The position numbers and the translations under genes were made by a program. Below, one piece after another: positions 23,911 through 35,022 of a DNA stretch of 64,000 nucleotides (positions are counted from its first letter, which is position 1; the number at the start of each line of letters is the position of its first letter). The notes under the pieces are model-generated. The model was given only the letters and a program-made list of their open reading frames with translations. It was not told the DNA's origin and ran no database searches. The DNA comes from Gloeopeniophorella convolvens (Eukaryota > Basidiomycota > Agaricomycetes > Russulales), in contig WTXD01000010.1 of assembly GCA_022496205.1 (NCBI GenBank), positions 310,001 to 374,000 on the forward strand, given 5' to 3'.

Positions 23911-24472
23911 ATGATCATCCCACTCACTCTCGCGCAGCCGCCAGACTCCTCCGCTCCTGCTCTCCCGCCCGCACTGGCGCAGCTGGGCTCGTCCGAGCTC
24001 TTCCTCCTCGAGCTCCAGGGCGAGCTCGAGGTGTCCGGCGACCGGTGTGGGCAGCTCGTAGGCCGGCTCACAGTCGACGACGACGGCAAGGTGCGCGGCT
24101 CTCCCACCGAAGCATGGCCCCGAACGTGACGGAGGAATGCAGGGCAAGCCCACGCTGCGTGTTGGGCATCATCTCCTCGAGGGCAAGATCGTTGCGCTGC
24201 CCAAGCCACTCGCAGTCCTGCAGCGCGTGCGCGCGCCGCCGTCTTCATCCTCGATGCCACCACCAACAATAACGCCGGACGGGGACGTCGAAATGGAAAG
24301 TGCTGATCCGACGGAGGTAGAGGGGGGGCCTGAACTTGCGACGTCCTATACAATACGCACCATCGTGCGCAAAAAGATCGTCTTCTCGAAACGGCCGACA
24401 CCCATCGTCGGGCTAAGCGCAAGGACAGCGGAGGACAAGATAGCAGATGCTGCTGCGAAACGGAAGAAGTGA
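23911..24472 (+). CDS. ctf8: Ctf8, subunit of the Ctf18-RFC clamp loader
   Basis: With Dcc1 and Ctf18 it forms the alternative RFC that loads and unloads PCNA and supports sister-chromatid cohesion in the nucleus. One intron, 24091-24142 (GTGCGC...TGCAG), gives 169 residues. Family marks: FLLELQGELEV, then DDGK joined across the intron to GKPTLRVGHHLLEGKIV, the core Ctf8 signature, and LPKPLAVLQ. A less conserved acidic linker follows, then a basic C-terminus (RTIVRKKIVFSKRPTPIV) that in the family helps bind Dcc1/Ctf18. The length is normal for fungi. ATG 23911 is the first in frame and leaves no upstream extension. Intact. Confidence 0.93.
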
Positions 24473-25377
24473 CAGTCACGATAATACTGTTCACACGATT
24501 CGGAGAGGCAGTGGGCAGGGAGCGGTCTACCTTCCCCCTGTTTGTACAGTACGGACCAGACGGCGGGTCCTGTTAGCATTGTTTTCCATCAGACCGGAAG
24601 ATATTGTTGAAACGCAATAAATAATCTTCTACTGATATAGCTCGTACATACACAACGCATACGACACGGTTACACTGACAGCGCAGACCAATACGTGCAT
24701 CCTGTACAGCATACACCAACACAGCACGACCACGAAACGGCACAAGCGCACCCAGTCAGTCGGTCTGCAAGAGCGCCAAAAATACAATGGATGGTCGTCT
24801 CCTGTGGAACATTCCAGTGATACCACGCAGGTGAGAAGTAGATAAGCAGGAAAAACTTCGGCAGTCCGAGCGCGGGCGAAGGCGAAGAAGCAGGGTGAAA
24901 AGGAGTAGATGCGTGACTGAGGATGCATGTACATGGGGGCGCGGCGGCGCCACGAGGGTGACAGTGGAATACGAAACAGCGACGCGCAGCAGTCGGCAGC
25001 CACGCACACGGATCCTCTAAGCGGCTCGTGGATCCAAGCATAGGGACTAGGAGTCGCAGACTAGGCCCCGATGGTAGGGCGAACGAAACGTGGACAGGAT
25101 ACAGGAATCGAGAAGGTAGCGGATATGATGGAGGGCGTGTGATGGATTGAATGCAAGGACGGCGAAAACGTGTACAAGGATGATGCGATCCCTCCGATCT
25201 CGAGCATTTTGGCTGATTAGTTGTCCGGCGGAGGCGGAAGTTAGAATACAGCTGGAAGCGGTACGGAGAGCGCCGCCAGGATATGCATTACGCATTACTT
25301 TGGATGTTGGCTTGAGCGAAGGTGAGCAAAGGAGTGGCGACGTGGGTAGGAGTGACGCGATTAGCTGCACAGTGGAC
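24473..25377. other. Intergenic, convergent 3' ends
   Basis: About 900 nt between the 3' ends of CTF8 and the Ser-rich gene. It should contain both 3' UTRs. No coding family recognised on either strand. Confidence 0.4.
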
Positions 25378-26224
25378 CTAATTGAAACCGTCGAAGTGCC
25401 CCTTCAAGATGCGCTCCCCCATCGGGGACGGTGCCCGGCGCCGAGCGTTGGCGGAGGGAACGCTCAGCGTGGCAGATCGGCGTGCCCTGCCACGTACGTC
25501 CGGAGGACCTTGGCGGTCCATCAGGCCAGGAGTGGTTGGAGACACAGCAGAGGGAGGCGGCGTTGCAGGCCGAGGGGGCGAGTTCGGCCGATTGAGATTC
25601 TGCAAGAATGACTTTAGATATAATTAGATAAGAGTATTGCTCTGCACGCGAGAGTGAACTGACCCTGTTGAAGCTGCCGCTGAGAGAAAGGCGGCGTAGG
25701 ACGCCTGCGCCACGCGCATGCTGCTCCTCAATCACGGGTGGAGCGGTGGGAACGGCTTGCTGCGAAGCCAAGCGGCCGTTGCCGGCCCAGCTGGTGGTCG
25801 CACGGCGCTGATGGAGAGACGAGGGAGCTTCGACCTCAGCCTGTGCTTCATCATCTATGAAAAATGAACCCGAGATCAACACTATGATCGAGAACTACAA
25901 TAAGGAGCGATAGGAACCTTCGAACACAGGAGGGGCACCGAATCCCGGAGGGCGCCTGTACGGGAACGTGGCATTGGTCTTAGGGGAGGTGCTCATGAAG
26001 TACGAAAGGAGCGGGGAGCTGGTCGGAGAAGAAGGAGAGATGTTTGATGGGTAGAGAGAGACGGGTGTCTGGAGCGCCGGAGGGGACGACGCCGAGCCAT
26101 CAGAAGACGAAGAAACAGAGGCACGACGACGGTGAGGAGACCCCAAGATGGGGATGGGCGAGGTGTGCTCGAAATCTTTGAGGTTGCTGGCGTTGTTGCG
26201 GGAGTTATCAGTCGAGGTAGACAT
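25378..26224 (-). CDS. Ser-rich conserved fungal protein with C-terminal GERILKGHFDGF motif
   Basis: Three exons; introns 25855-25917 (GTTCCT...CATAG) and 25600-25663 (GTCAGT...TGCAG) give exactly 239 residues from ATG 26224 (MSTSTDNSRN). The N-terminal half is Ser/Pro-rich with likely phosphosites (SPIPILGSPHRRRASVSSSS) and PYRRPPGFGAPPVFE. The second half carries RRLSLSGSFNR, RRSATLSVPS, RRAPSPMGERILKGHFDGF and then the end. From memory this tail recurs in fungal proteins of unknown function. The RRxS sites suit a basophilic kinase such as PKA, but that is inference. No catalytic domain and no membrane segment. Likely soluble and phosphoregulated. Confidence 0.8.
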
Positions 26225-26353
26225 AGTGAGACAATGAGAGAAAGCTGAGAGTGAAGAGAGAAGGTAAGAAGGAAAAGAGGGCGGTCGAGGCAGAATCGAA
26301 TCCAATATATATATCGCAGCGGTTACCCCTCCTTTAGCTGAGAGCAAGTTCAC

Positions 26354-28122
26354 GTGGTATCATACGATTACGTTAATCCTATTTAGAGTGGGACGCCATT
26401 TTCAAATACCATGCTCGTCGACTCAGCCCAATTGTGCGCGCGCCACTACGCCCTCCGTCTGCGCCAAGTAGTCATCCGTGCAAGCTGAGCAACTCACCAC
26501 TGTGCGCTCCACACGCAATCGCGCAATGCCGCGCGATCGCAGGCGCGGTGAAGGGGAGGCGACGCTGTGGATCGATCTTCCGCATCGAACGCGACCGCCC
26601 CCGAGCGTAGCCGCCCGGCGCACTGGGCACGGCTCCGGCAAGCTGGCCTCACATGACGCGCCATTCGTTCTGCGCCTAGCCTTACCCCGCAATCGAAGTC
26701 GGAACCAATATTGCTTGCCTCGCCCGCTTCCCCAGCAGCCTCGAGCCCTTCCACACACACGTACGCCGCCGTAGGCCTCTTATCACCGCTCTCCTACCGC
26801 CGCTGGGCACGCTGGCTTCGTGGCATCGCTGCCAGCGACACTGCCTCGTGTGTGTGAGACGCGCGCGCGGCACATTCGTCTTCCGCAACACTCGGGTCGA
26901 CCCGACACTAGTGGAAGGAGGCGCAAGCTGCCTGCCTTGTCTGGCGAAGGATAGTCTCACACTGTACCCCCAACCAGATCTTGTCCCTGCGCCCCTATGG
27001 CCTGCTTCTATCGTTACATACATATGCGATGGCTCACGGGAGACGGCCATCCGAACAGAGACGAGCGCATCACCGATCGACGGGTCTGAACTCGAGTGAG
27101 GCTGGGGACTGTCGCGGTAGCGGCGGGTCTCGGACGGGCCATTGCGATATTGCTCTGACTCCGGGGCCTCCGACCCTGTGGCCTCCGACGATCCGCGCGC
27201 CGAGAGATCCAAAACCTAGCTCCAATGGAGCAGGTGCCGCACCAGCGCAAGGCGCCAGCCATCTTCGCGAAGGCGATGTATGACCCCGAGAGCAGCTCAC
27301 GCGAGCACCGTCGACATCACTTGCAGTCGGCACGGCGCAGTGCAGGTACGGCTGCATAGGTCTTTGCCAAACTGCCGGCTGCCTGGCCTCGGGCCGATGC
27401 TTGGGAGTGCGAGCGTTCGGGGGGCTGAGGAACCAGATCTACTTGACTTTAGGTCATCTAGCGCTATCACGGGGCCTGCTTTGGGGCTCCCAACCACTGG
27501 GCGCTGTGTTAGGGCTTGCAGGGCGCAAGCTGGTTACGGCTTCTGGCCAAGGGCCACAATTCAAACGGAGAAGGACTAGATAAGCCGCCGCATCTCATCA
27601 CTGGGGTACACCCGCAGGCGGAGTACGCAATCTCGGATGAGATAGACGGGGGCAGCTCTTGCGGCATGGCACGTGATCGCGGGGTCGCTCGCTCGACCGC
27701 ACACTTGGGTGGCTCGTAGCGGAGTAGTGACTGCGGACGTTCTCCACATAAGAATGCGACGGAGAGACTGAGGGGATATCGCTTCCGGAACCGAGATAAT
27801 TGGGCGTGGAACTTTCTCGAGTGCGGCGTAAGGGAACCGGCCAGTAGACGGGAACGGTAGCTGGGCTCTGGGAGCAGTCGAGCATCCATCATCAAGGGTG
27901 ATAAACTTCCATTACACCGTCGTGAATAATTGGCCTGCCCTGTGACTATGAGCCAAAAGGCAAAGTTGGAGTAATACAGAGAGACCCCATTATATGATCG
28001 TGGGTTAGTGAGCAAGCACGCACAACTCTAGATATCCGATTCGTGCTTCGTCATCGTTCCATCATGTCATAACGTGTAATTTCCAAAGTCCCATTTGAAA
28101 CAGTCCTGCAGTCGGCGAATGG
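26354..28122. other. Intergenic, about 1.8 kb
   Basis: Between the promoter side of the Ser-rich gene and the 3' end of ATG15. Open frames are short and mutually overlapping, with no domain seen. No repeat recognised by eye. Confidence 0.4.
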
Positions 28123-29607
28123 TTAGCAGATGAATATCAGTGGGGCATTGGAATTTGGGTGGCGCACCACGCAGTCATCCTGCCGCTTGGTGGGTGGTAC
28201 CTCGAGACCCATCGCTTCCGCAGCTTCCCAAGGTTTGGAAAGTATTCTTTCAATGACCTGTGCGATTGGATGTGTGCGCAGGTTGACAGTCCACGAGAGG
28301 TTCCTGACAGTGTCGTACTCGATTATGTTCCCGAAGTGGCACCTGCGCAGTGGACAAAGGCAGATATCAGCGGGCAAGCCCAGGGCCAGGGTGGGACTGT
28401 CGAAGCAACCCTTACCGGCTCTCCATCGCGTACCCCCCTATCGCGCACGTTGAAAACTTGCCGTTGCACGTACCCATTGCAATGGGGTCGGCCGTGTGCC
28501 ATACGTGCGTGATGTGGTGCGTCGATGGCTGGCTGTGATCGGTGCTCTCATCGACGCGCGTCAGCAGGTAGGATACGTACAGGGGTCGGAAGGTGCAAGC
28601 GCTGCGCGGCCATGCGCTCGCCGGGCGGTTCGAACGTCACGACGGGCGCACCGAATGTGATGCCCAGGAGGGACGCCAATGCGCCGCCAAGCGAATGCCC
28701 CGTCACCCAGATGTCCGCGTCAGGGAACATGAAGGTGATGTTGTTGTATAAGTTCTGATCCACGACGTCGTTATCAGCATCGTTAGGTAAATAGACAGGA
28801 GGTCTACGCACAGTCCCTATGGGATAGAACAGGCTCTCCTCAATCAACGCCTTCTCGACGCAGTCTTGATTGCATTTCCAGCCTCCACGGAAACAGTCGC
28901 ACACGGTTGTCCACGACCAGTTTACGTGTGCGCAACAGCAGCTGAACAGCAGGTTGTCGTTTAGCTTGTCCTTCTCCGCGGTCGGCCCACCGTCGACCCA
29001 CTGCGCGGATGTGCCTTTGATAGACAACACGACAGTACTGTTATCATCTGTCGCAAAGACATATCCGCGGAACCCGTCGTTATCTGGCTCCCAGCCGACG
29101 GGTGTATGCTGCATATGAATAGGTCAGTCGCGGCATCGGGGCGCTCAGGAAAAGAGAACGCACGACGTCCCACTCGTCAGTGAGGTTGTACCACTCGCTC
29201 GAGCTGGGCTCAAAGTACGCGTTGCTCGTCATCTTCGCGAGCATCAGCAGCGTCTCGCGCTTCGAGACGTCCGGGCCGACAACTTCATCCTCCTCCCAAC
29301 TCAGCGCGGCGCTCTGCCCGCGCATAGAGAGGGCCCGTGCTTCGGCGAACGCTGCAGAGGAGGATGGACGTGCAGTTCGCACATGTGCCGTCGATAAAGA
29401 TGTGAGAGGCGTGATAGCGTTGAGGGATGAGTGCTGCGGGACATCGGAGAAGTAGACTTGCGCGGAGGGTGTGACTGCGTGCAGGTGACGTAGCCTAAAG
29501 CTTAGTGCATTGCGAGGCTGGACCCTAGGGCTTTCAAAAAATTTTGTGGGGAAAAATGAGATGAAGATGGGGAAGAGGAGGTTGACTAGCGAGGTCGGGA
29601 GGAGCAT
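28123..29607 (-). CDS. atg15: Atg15, lipase of autophagic and Cvt bodies
   Basis: Vacuolar class-3 lipase that breaks down the membranes of autophagic bodies, reaching the vacuole by the multivesicular-body route. Four exons; introns 29109-29163, 28529-28580 and 28343-28415 give exactly 434 residues. Residues 3-22 form a signal anchor (LPTSLVNLLFPIFISFF). Family marks: NAYFEPSSSEWYNL, GWEPDNDGFRGYVFATDD, VVLSIKGTSA, the Cys-rich stretch typical of Atg15, the nucleophile elbow GHSLGGALASLLG, HVWHTADPIAMGTCNG with the acid Asp, then CHFGN and NLRTHPI with the His. The whole catalytic triad is present. A LINE inserted 158 bp upstream of the start in divergent orientation, so most of the original promoter now lies over 10 kb away. 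Confidence 0.93.
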
Positions 29608-29764
29608 GGCATTTGGGGAGGCACAAATCCAGAGTTGGACTCCTCAAGTTGGACTTCGATGACGATAGAGGGAGATAGGCGCCGGAGGCACGGGTCAACC
29701 GCCCCGACCTCGGCCCGGCCGGATGCCACTGCCTTGGATGATTCCCGGTCCTCTCCTGGCAAAA
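29608..29764. promoter_or_regulatory. Remaining proximal promoter of atg15
   Basis: These 157 bp are all that is left between the ATG15 start codon and the 5' target-site duplication of the LINE. Any element originally further upstream now begins at 40128, beyond the element. Confidence 0.6.
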
Positions 29765-29774
29765 TCCTCCAGAG
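29765..29774. repeat. Target-site duplication, 5' copy
   Basis: TCCTCCAGAG, preceded by AAAA. The same ten bases follow the A-run at 40128-40137. Because the tail is poly(A), the duplication could be up to 14 nt. It marks the 5' junction of the LINE. Confidence 0.88.
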
Positions 29775-30740
29775 GACGCAGGCTCCTTGACTTCGTACCA
29801 CCACCATGGTAACAAGCGCCCGCGCTGTAAAGGCGTGGCAAGGACGGGCACAGACGAAACAACGTCGCCCTCGTGAACAACGGCCCTCCCCAATCAATAC
29901 AATAAACTACGAGTGCCTTCACCCAGACGAAAACACAATGCAGTGTGACCCCAACCCACCGCTCACCCTTGCGAGAACCGCGTGAGCGAGACTCACAAGA
30001 AGCCAACACCACGATCCACCAACAGTCATAAACAAGAACCGAGTTGAGATCGCACACGCCAGTGAAAACCAACGAAAACTCAACCGACACATACCCTCCA
30101 CACCGACATCACAATGAGCCAGAAACTCCTACCACCCGTCAGAACACCTGGCCGCCAGCGATGAACCGCGCGAAAACATGGTAATGACATACCGATGACC
30201 AACCGCTCCGATAGCGGAACACGACGCCACGGCACCACGGCCCGACGAAAGCAACCATAACGGATCGAGCCGTCCCGAACCACAACAACGCCTAAAGGAG
30301 ACCACATGACACGCGGAACGAGACACCACATGACCCAACAACAGAACAGACAGACTTAAGCCACTCCATGAATAAGAAAGGGCAATGACCAGCACAAGAA
30401 CATAAGGAACGAAACTATGTACACATATGTGCATACATGATAACCACATGGCTGCATACTACCAAGTGACTGCTGATATGTGACGACACCTCTGCCTCAT
30501 GCAAACCTTCTAAGCGAGCGCCACGGCACAATCCGTGCAGCGTATAAAAACTAAAAATGCCCAGTACATGCAAAACACTAAAAACCATCAGCAATGTCAC
30601 CTACCCTACAAAACGCACATACCGCACCAGCTGTACATTCCCAAAACAACCAGGGAAAAAGGACCCTAATCACACGACGGAAAACCTCCCTACCCAGCTA
30701 CCTCCCGCCCATAGCCTACAAACCACTCACACTCATCCCA

Positions 30741-31298
30741 ATGGCTCAGCTCAAAGGCCTTCCCCTCCACGTAGAGCTGTACCCAGGATTCCTCTCCCCA
30801 GCCCGGAGTCTCCACCGCACGACGTGGGAACTGTGCTGTCCCCCACCCAGGGTCCTCACGACGGGCGACTACGTCTCACTGCTATCAAACTCCACAACCC
30901 GGTCATTAGTAATCGTGCGCACAGGGAAGCTCGGCGAACTCCGAGAACGAAGCACCGACTGGGTCGCTTTTGACTTAGTCAGCGATGGCCCGAGCTCCGA
31001 AGACGTGCAAGGAGACGCGATCTGCGTACAACACGACTACGCGCACTGCTCCCAGACCGACGACCTCAAAGTCCAACATGACAGGGGATGCCCCCAATTC
31101 GACCTAAACTCAAAAACCATCCTCCTCGCGCGCCCAGCAACAGCCAGTGACAGCCCACCTTGCCACCACATCGAGGAGCTCTTCGAGCAACACCCCCCGC
31201 CGGCCTTGCCAGTGTACGCGCAGTACCCGCCGGAGGCGGAGGAAGACTTCGCGCAGCTCATGATCTACGCGGCAATCACAGACACAACAGTTCTGTAA
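30741..31298 (+). CDS. Upstream ORF of the LINE (ORF0), unknown function
   Basis: Lies 1 kb inside the element and 1.5 kb before ORF1. ATG 30741 (MAQLKGLPLHVELYPGF) is preferred, giving 185 residues; the frame is open back to an ATG at 30594. The protein is not low-complexity: it has a hydrophobic start, VLTTGDYVSLLSN, RTGKLGELRERSTDWVAFDL, HDYAHCSQTDD, ILLARPATASD, and an acidic tail YPPEAEEDFAQLMIYAA. Amino-acid use is balanced despite the AC-rich DNA, which favours real coding. No zinc finger, RRM or enzyme motif is seen. Most LINEs have one or two ORFs, so a third is unusual. It could be an accessory protein, a captured host fragment or a chance frame. Confidence 0.5.
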   Translation: MAQLKGLPLHVELYPGFLSPARSLHRTTWELCCPPPRVLTTGDYVSLLSNSTTRSLVIVRTGKLGELRERSTDWVAFDLVSDGPSSEDVQGDAICVQHDYAHCSQTDDLKVQHDRGCPQFDLNSKTILLARPATASDSPPCHHIEELFEQHPPPALPVYAQYPPEAEEDFAQLMIYAAITDTTVL

Positions 31299-32769
31299 GC
31301 CCACCCCACCCGACCGATGCCCGAAAGACGTCGGAGAGCAGAGGACAGGAAGGGAGCACACTGTATGTACGAATTGTATACTACGACCGCACCACCTGCA
31401 GCGTCCGTTCAACCGCACGCACAACTCTGTTATGTACATACGAGCAACCAATACACATGGCACGACCCCATCTTGACGAACCAGACTGTACAACCTGTTG
31501 CAACCTCAACACACCCACGACGCTACAAGTCCACAACACGCTACGACTCAGCGCCAAGAACAACACACCCGCAAAAGGCACAAGGCACGGCCTACGCAGC
31601 AATCAACGCCAAAGTCCGAAAAGCCTGAAACCCCCTGTGAACAAGCGTGAAACGCAACTGACAGTCCAAAATCCCCGACCACGAAACCGGCGAACAGTAT
31701 GCACCTCAACGGTAACCTACGCCGGCAAAACACCCCCCCAACCACGAACCACGCACAAGTTCGCGAGCACGCCGATCACTCAAGAGACCGAAAACAAGCG
31801 AGAATGCGTCAGCGCAGGGGCCACAGACGCCCAAAAACAGAAACGAGAACCAACCCCATGCACGGTCACACATACGGTAAGCCCGACCACGCTATGACAC
31901 CCCAGCACCTACACTAATCATGGTCATGACAACAACGCAAGCGTTAAGGATCCTGCAACTCAACAAGAACTAACCAACGCGGAACCTCAACAACCGAAGG
32001 AAAAGAATGAGCAGCTGCTAAGCGAACTAACAACGTGAGCAATAATCCTATACTACAACCACCGAACGAGAGCACCCTAACAAAACCGACGCCCTGCAAC
32101 ACGTCAAACTAACACAGGTACGCGACAAACGAAACCCACCCCTCCTCCGCAACAGATACACGTACTTACGAGTCGGGACGGCACACTAGGCCCAACCCAA
32201 TACAACGCTAAGCGAGCTCAGTCCTACCACGCGCACCGATCAACGCCGACTAACCCGACAAATCTAGACGCACCCGCTCAACCCCCCAGAAAAGTCCTAC
32301 ACCAACCCGAGCAACACGCCCACACAAAGCGCCAAAATGAAGCTTGGCGAACCTAACTCCAGAAACCGGAATCACGTCGACAACAAAGCCTGCCCCAATG
32401 AACGTCCACCAGGAGTCCCGATGACGAGACCATCGACCGCCTATAAAACCACCCAGACATGCTCAACGAAAACACGATCCCCACAAGCCACAACTTGCAC
32501 GAAATCGCCCAGAATGACCCAGGATCGCACCCCGAAAGACACCACGGCCAAAACTTCCACCGCAGCACGCCGAGCTGTTACCATGAGCCCAGCGGAAGTT
32601 GCGGAAAACCGCAGCAGGATCAGCCGCGTCGTCAGAGGTCAGTCCCCCCAAACCAACACGTTGAACACAGGAACTAACAGACTGGAACACAGCCGCAGTT
32701 GCAGATAGAGACGCAGAGATAGCCGCAGCGTCCCAAGCCACCGCCGACAACTCCACCGCTGCAGCGGAG

Positions 32770-34212
32770 ATGCAAGCGCCCCCCCAGGACCCAGCGAACG
32801 TGACCAACAGCCAGCGGACGAACGCAGAAGCTACCACAGAGCTCACCACCGAGGCCATAGCCACGAACACGCCCCCCGCTGGCTCCCAACCCGCGGCGGC
32901 TTTCGCCCCTAGCGACCGTCTCGTGGCAATCATCGCCCCCGCCATGGAGCTCACTCCTACACCACCATCCTCCCCATCCCCGCCCCAGAGCGGCAGACTG
33001 CAGGTCACCGTTCTCAACACCGGCCAGACCGTCTCCGGCATGGAGACCCAAACCGCTAGTGCACTCGTCACGCCAAACAACCCGGCCGCCACGGCCACCG
33101 CTGGACAGCAGGCCCCAGCGCCCATGGTGACGAACCAAACAGATGAGATTCTAGCACGTTTGGCAGCGGCCAATCAACGCGTCGCCGCGAACTCTCCCCG
33201 AGGTGCTCAAGGTCGCTCCCCGCTGAGCGACTACACGCTGGGCCCGATGCCCCCAGTACAAGATGAGGAACCTTCGACCCCACTGATGCACCTCCACCCG
33301 GACCAGGTCACTGACTGGGTCAGCACCACGACCGGACGAGTTCTTGTGAGACCCTTCGACACTGCGGCAACAAACCCAGCCAACCACGCAGCGATCGCCG
33401 CGGAAATCATGACCGCCATCACCGACATCACCGGCTCTAACTCGGTCGCGGTCTCCATTCCGCTCATGATAGACAACCCGCTCCCGCGTACTCGCCACCC
33501 GAACACCTTCCTAGCCTACAATCTCACCCCCGAGCAGGAACGCATCCTGCTCGACCGTGGTATTTGGTCCTCGGAATTGACCACCTTTCAAGTGCTTCCC
33601 CTCAATCCGCCACGCCCATCGTTCCTCTTCACCCTATCTGGCTTCACGACGCTGGATGCTGACCACGCCACCGATCTCGTCAGGCAGGTCTGGCAGGACG
33701 ACGCTTCCGCTGAATTCTTCACTGGACTTGTTGAAGCAGCACCTGAAGCCAACAGAGCGGCGACTGTGGACCGCATCAGAGCCTTCATAGCCTCCATGAC
33801 CACCAACCTCCTCGATATCCGCATCACCGGTCAAATCCGGACCCCACACTTCAATGTCTATGCAAATGGAGAAGTCCTTGCCAATGATAATGAATGGGCG
33901 GCCATACGCAGCTACTTACGCATGCGCCTCTACGAGTCCACGATGCACGGACGTGCTACTGCATCTGCTGACTTTCACTGCAGTCTGTGCCACAGCGTCG
34001 ATCACCCGAGGGGTCTGTGCCCATTCCCAGACCTCCAGGGATGGAGGGGAGGCGCACGCAATCCACCCAGCGACTCGAACAAAACCAACCGCAACAAAGG
34101 TAAAGGTAGAGCCTCCTACCCGTTCAACCAGCTCGGAAAACGTCCGCCGAGACGTGACCGCGATGACAGAAACCCCGGTGCCGGAGGGTCAGGTGCAGTA
34201 GGAGCCAATTAA
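32770..34212 (+). CDS. LINE ORF1, Gag-like RNA-binding protein
   Basis: 480 residues from ATG 32770. The N-terminal third is Thr/Ala/Pro-rich; the middle is a folded-looking region (residues about 150-380) with VLVRPFDTAATNPANHAAI and IPLMIDNPLPRTRHPNTF. Near residue 405 is one canonical zinc knuckle, C-x2-C-x4-H-x4-C (CSLCHSVDHPRGLC), then a basic tail. ORF1 proteins bind element RNA and form the transposition particle. The same frame is open without ATG back to a stop at 32662, and its composition there looks coding. A second frame at 32337-32708 (RRAVTMSPAEVAENRSRISR) resembles the usual N-terminal part. A +1 shift or 1-nt indel near 32660 would join them, so the full ORF1 may be longer. 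Confidence 0.8.
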   Translation: MQAPPQDPANVTNSQRTNAEATTELTTEAIATNTPPAGSQPAAAFAPSDRLVAIIAPAMELTPTPPSSPSPPQSGRLQVTVLNTGQTVSGMETQTASALVTPNNPAATATAGQQAPAPMVTNQTDEILARLAAANQRVAANSPRGAQGRSPLSDYTLGPMPPVQDEEPSTPLMHLHPDQVTDWVSTTTGRVLVRPFDTAATNPANHAAIAAEIMTAITDITGSNSVAVSIPLMIDNPLPRTRHPNTFLAYNLTPEQERILLDRGIWSSELTTFQVLPLNPPRPSFLFTLSGFTTLDADHATDLVRQVWQDDASAEFFTGLVEAAPEANRAATVDRIRAFIASMTTNLLDIRITGQIRTPHFNVYANGEVLANDNEWAAIRSYLRMRLYESTMHGRATASADFHCSLCHSVDHPRGLCPFPDLQGWRGGARNPPSDSNKTNRNKGKGRASYPFNQLGKRPPRRDRDDRNPGAGGSGAVGAN

Positions 34213-34533
34213 AAATGGAGAAGCACCCTAAATAGAGTTACCGGTATCAATGTTACCGTCCTAGTTATCCCACCTCTCATAAAAACATATAAACCTGCCA
34301 CGAATGCAATAGAGCCGTGGACCTTTGTGTCTCCCTTCCCCCCGCTGCCCTCTCCCGAGTGATGACTCGCCGCGCTCCACCTCTCCGTGCCCCTGCTCAT
34401 GATGCTCAAAGCGCACGACAGCCCAGCGTCAGCAGTCTGCGAAACAACCCCGACCCTCTGGGTCGAGCGCAGCCTGCACCACCGCACCGACGCCAAACAA
34501 ACGCAACCACCACACATCTCACAGAGGAGACCC
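34213..34533 (+). other. Inter-ORF region and severed 5' coding part of ORF2
   Basis: The first 100 nt form the ORF1-ORF2 spacer. From ATG 34317 (or 34362, MTRRAPPLRAP) an open frame runs to the solo LTR at 34534. Taking out the LTR and one copy of its 5 bp duplication puts this frame in register with ORF2 at 35023, so the original ORF2 began here, 50-70 codons earlier. The piece is basic and Pro/Arg-rich and carries no domain of its own. Confidence 0.75.
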
Positions 34534-35012
34534 TGTTGGAAGTATACTTTATATTCCCTTATATTTCGCTGCGCGCGCGTGTGGACAAACGCGCGCGGAT
34601 CCCTTTTACCTTACAGTTTCTGTCGTCCCGGGCGCTCCGGCCCGGGATTCCGCCGTTTCGTATGCGCTGCCTCGCGCTCGCGCTCTTGCTCACAGCGCAA
34701 AGGCATTTGGTTCCGTTTCCCCGAAAATTTCCTACTGTATAGCTGTGGCTGATGGACTTATGACCGACCGTCCATACCATAGGCCCCTCAGTTCTCGTCC
34801 ACGTAGCGTGCGAGTGACTGAGGTGAGCTATAGTATTCTCGTCTTGCACACCTGTATGCTTATTCCGCCTAGCCGGCGTTTGCTTACTTATAGGTGAATA
34901 AACACAGTTCTCGTCCACGTAGCGTGCGAGTGACTGAGCCGGCGTTTGCTTACTTATAGCACCGCTGTCGCACGCTTTAGCGAAGAGCTCGATACCCGGC
35001 ATTTATTCTACA
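34534..35012. mobile_element. Solo LTR, copia-like ends, 479 bp, nested in the LINE
   Basis: Starts TGTTGGAAGTATAC and ends TTATTCTACA, so it has the TG...CA ends of retrotransposon LTRs, and is bordered by a 5 bp duplication GACCC (34529-34533 and 35013-35017). Its base composition differs sharply from the AC-rich LINE. Inside are TATA-like stretches near the left end, an AATAAA-type signal near 34894, and two short direct repeats, each present twice (CAGTTCTCGTCCACGTAGCG at about 34790 and 34910; GCCGGCGTTTGCTTACTTAT at about 34872 and 34938). No internal retrotransposon genes remain, so it is the product of LTR-LTR recombination. It is younger than the LINE insertion or arrived within the parent LINE. 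Confidence 0.82.
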
Positions 35013-35022
35013 GACCCACCCA

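Noticed and set aside
31160..31897. 245-codon frame in the LINE leader overlapping the upstream ORF
   Set aside because: Its sequence is Thr/Pro/Asn/Lys/Arg-rich as expected of random AC-rich DNA, with no conserved-looking segment.
34317..34742. 141-codon frame across the left LTR border as a separate gene
   Set aside because: Only its first part is coding; it is the cut-off start of ORF2 and the rest is LTR sequence.
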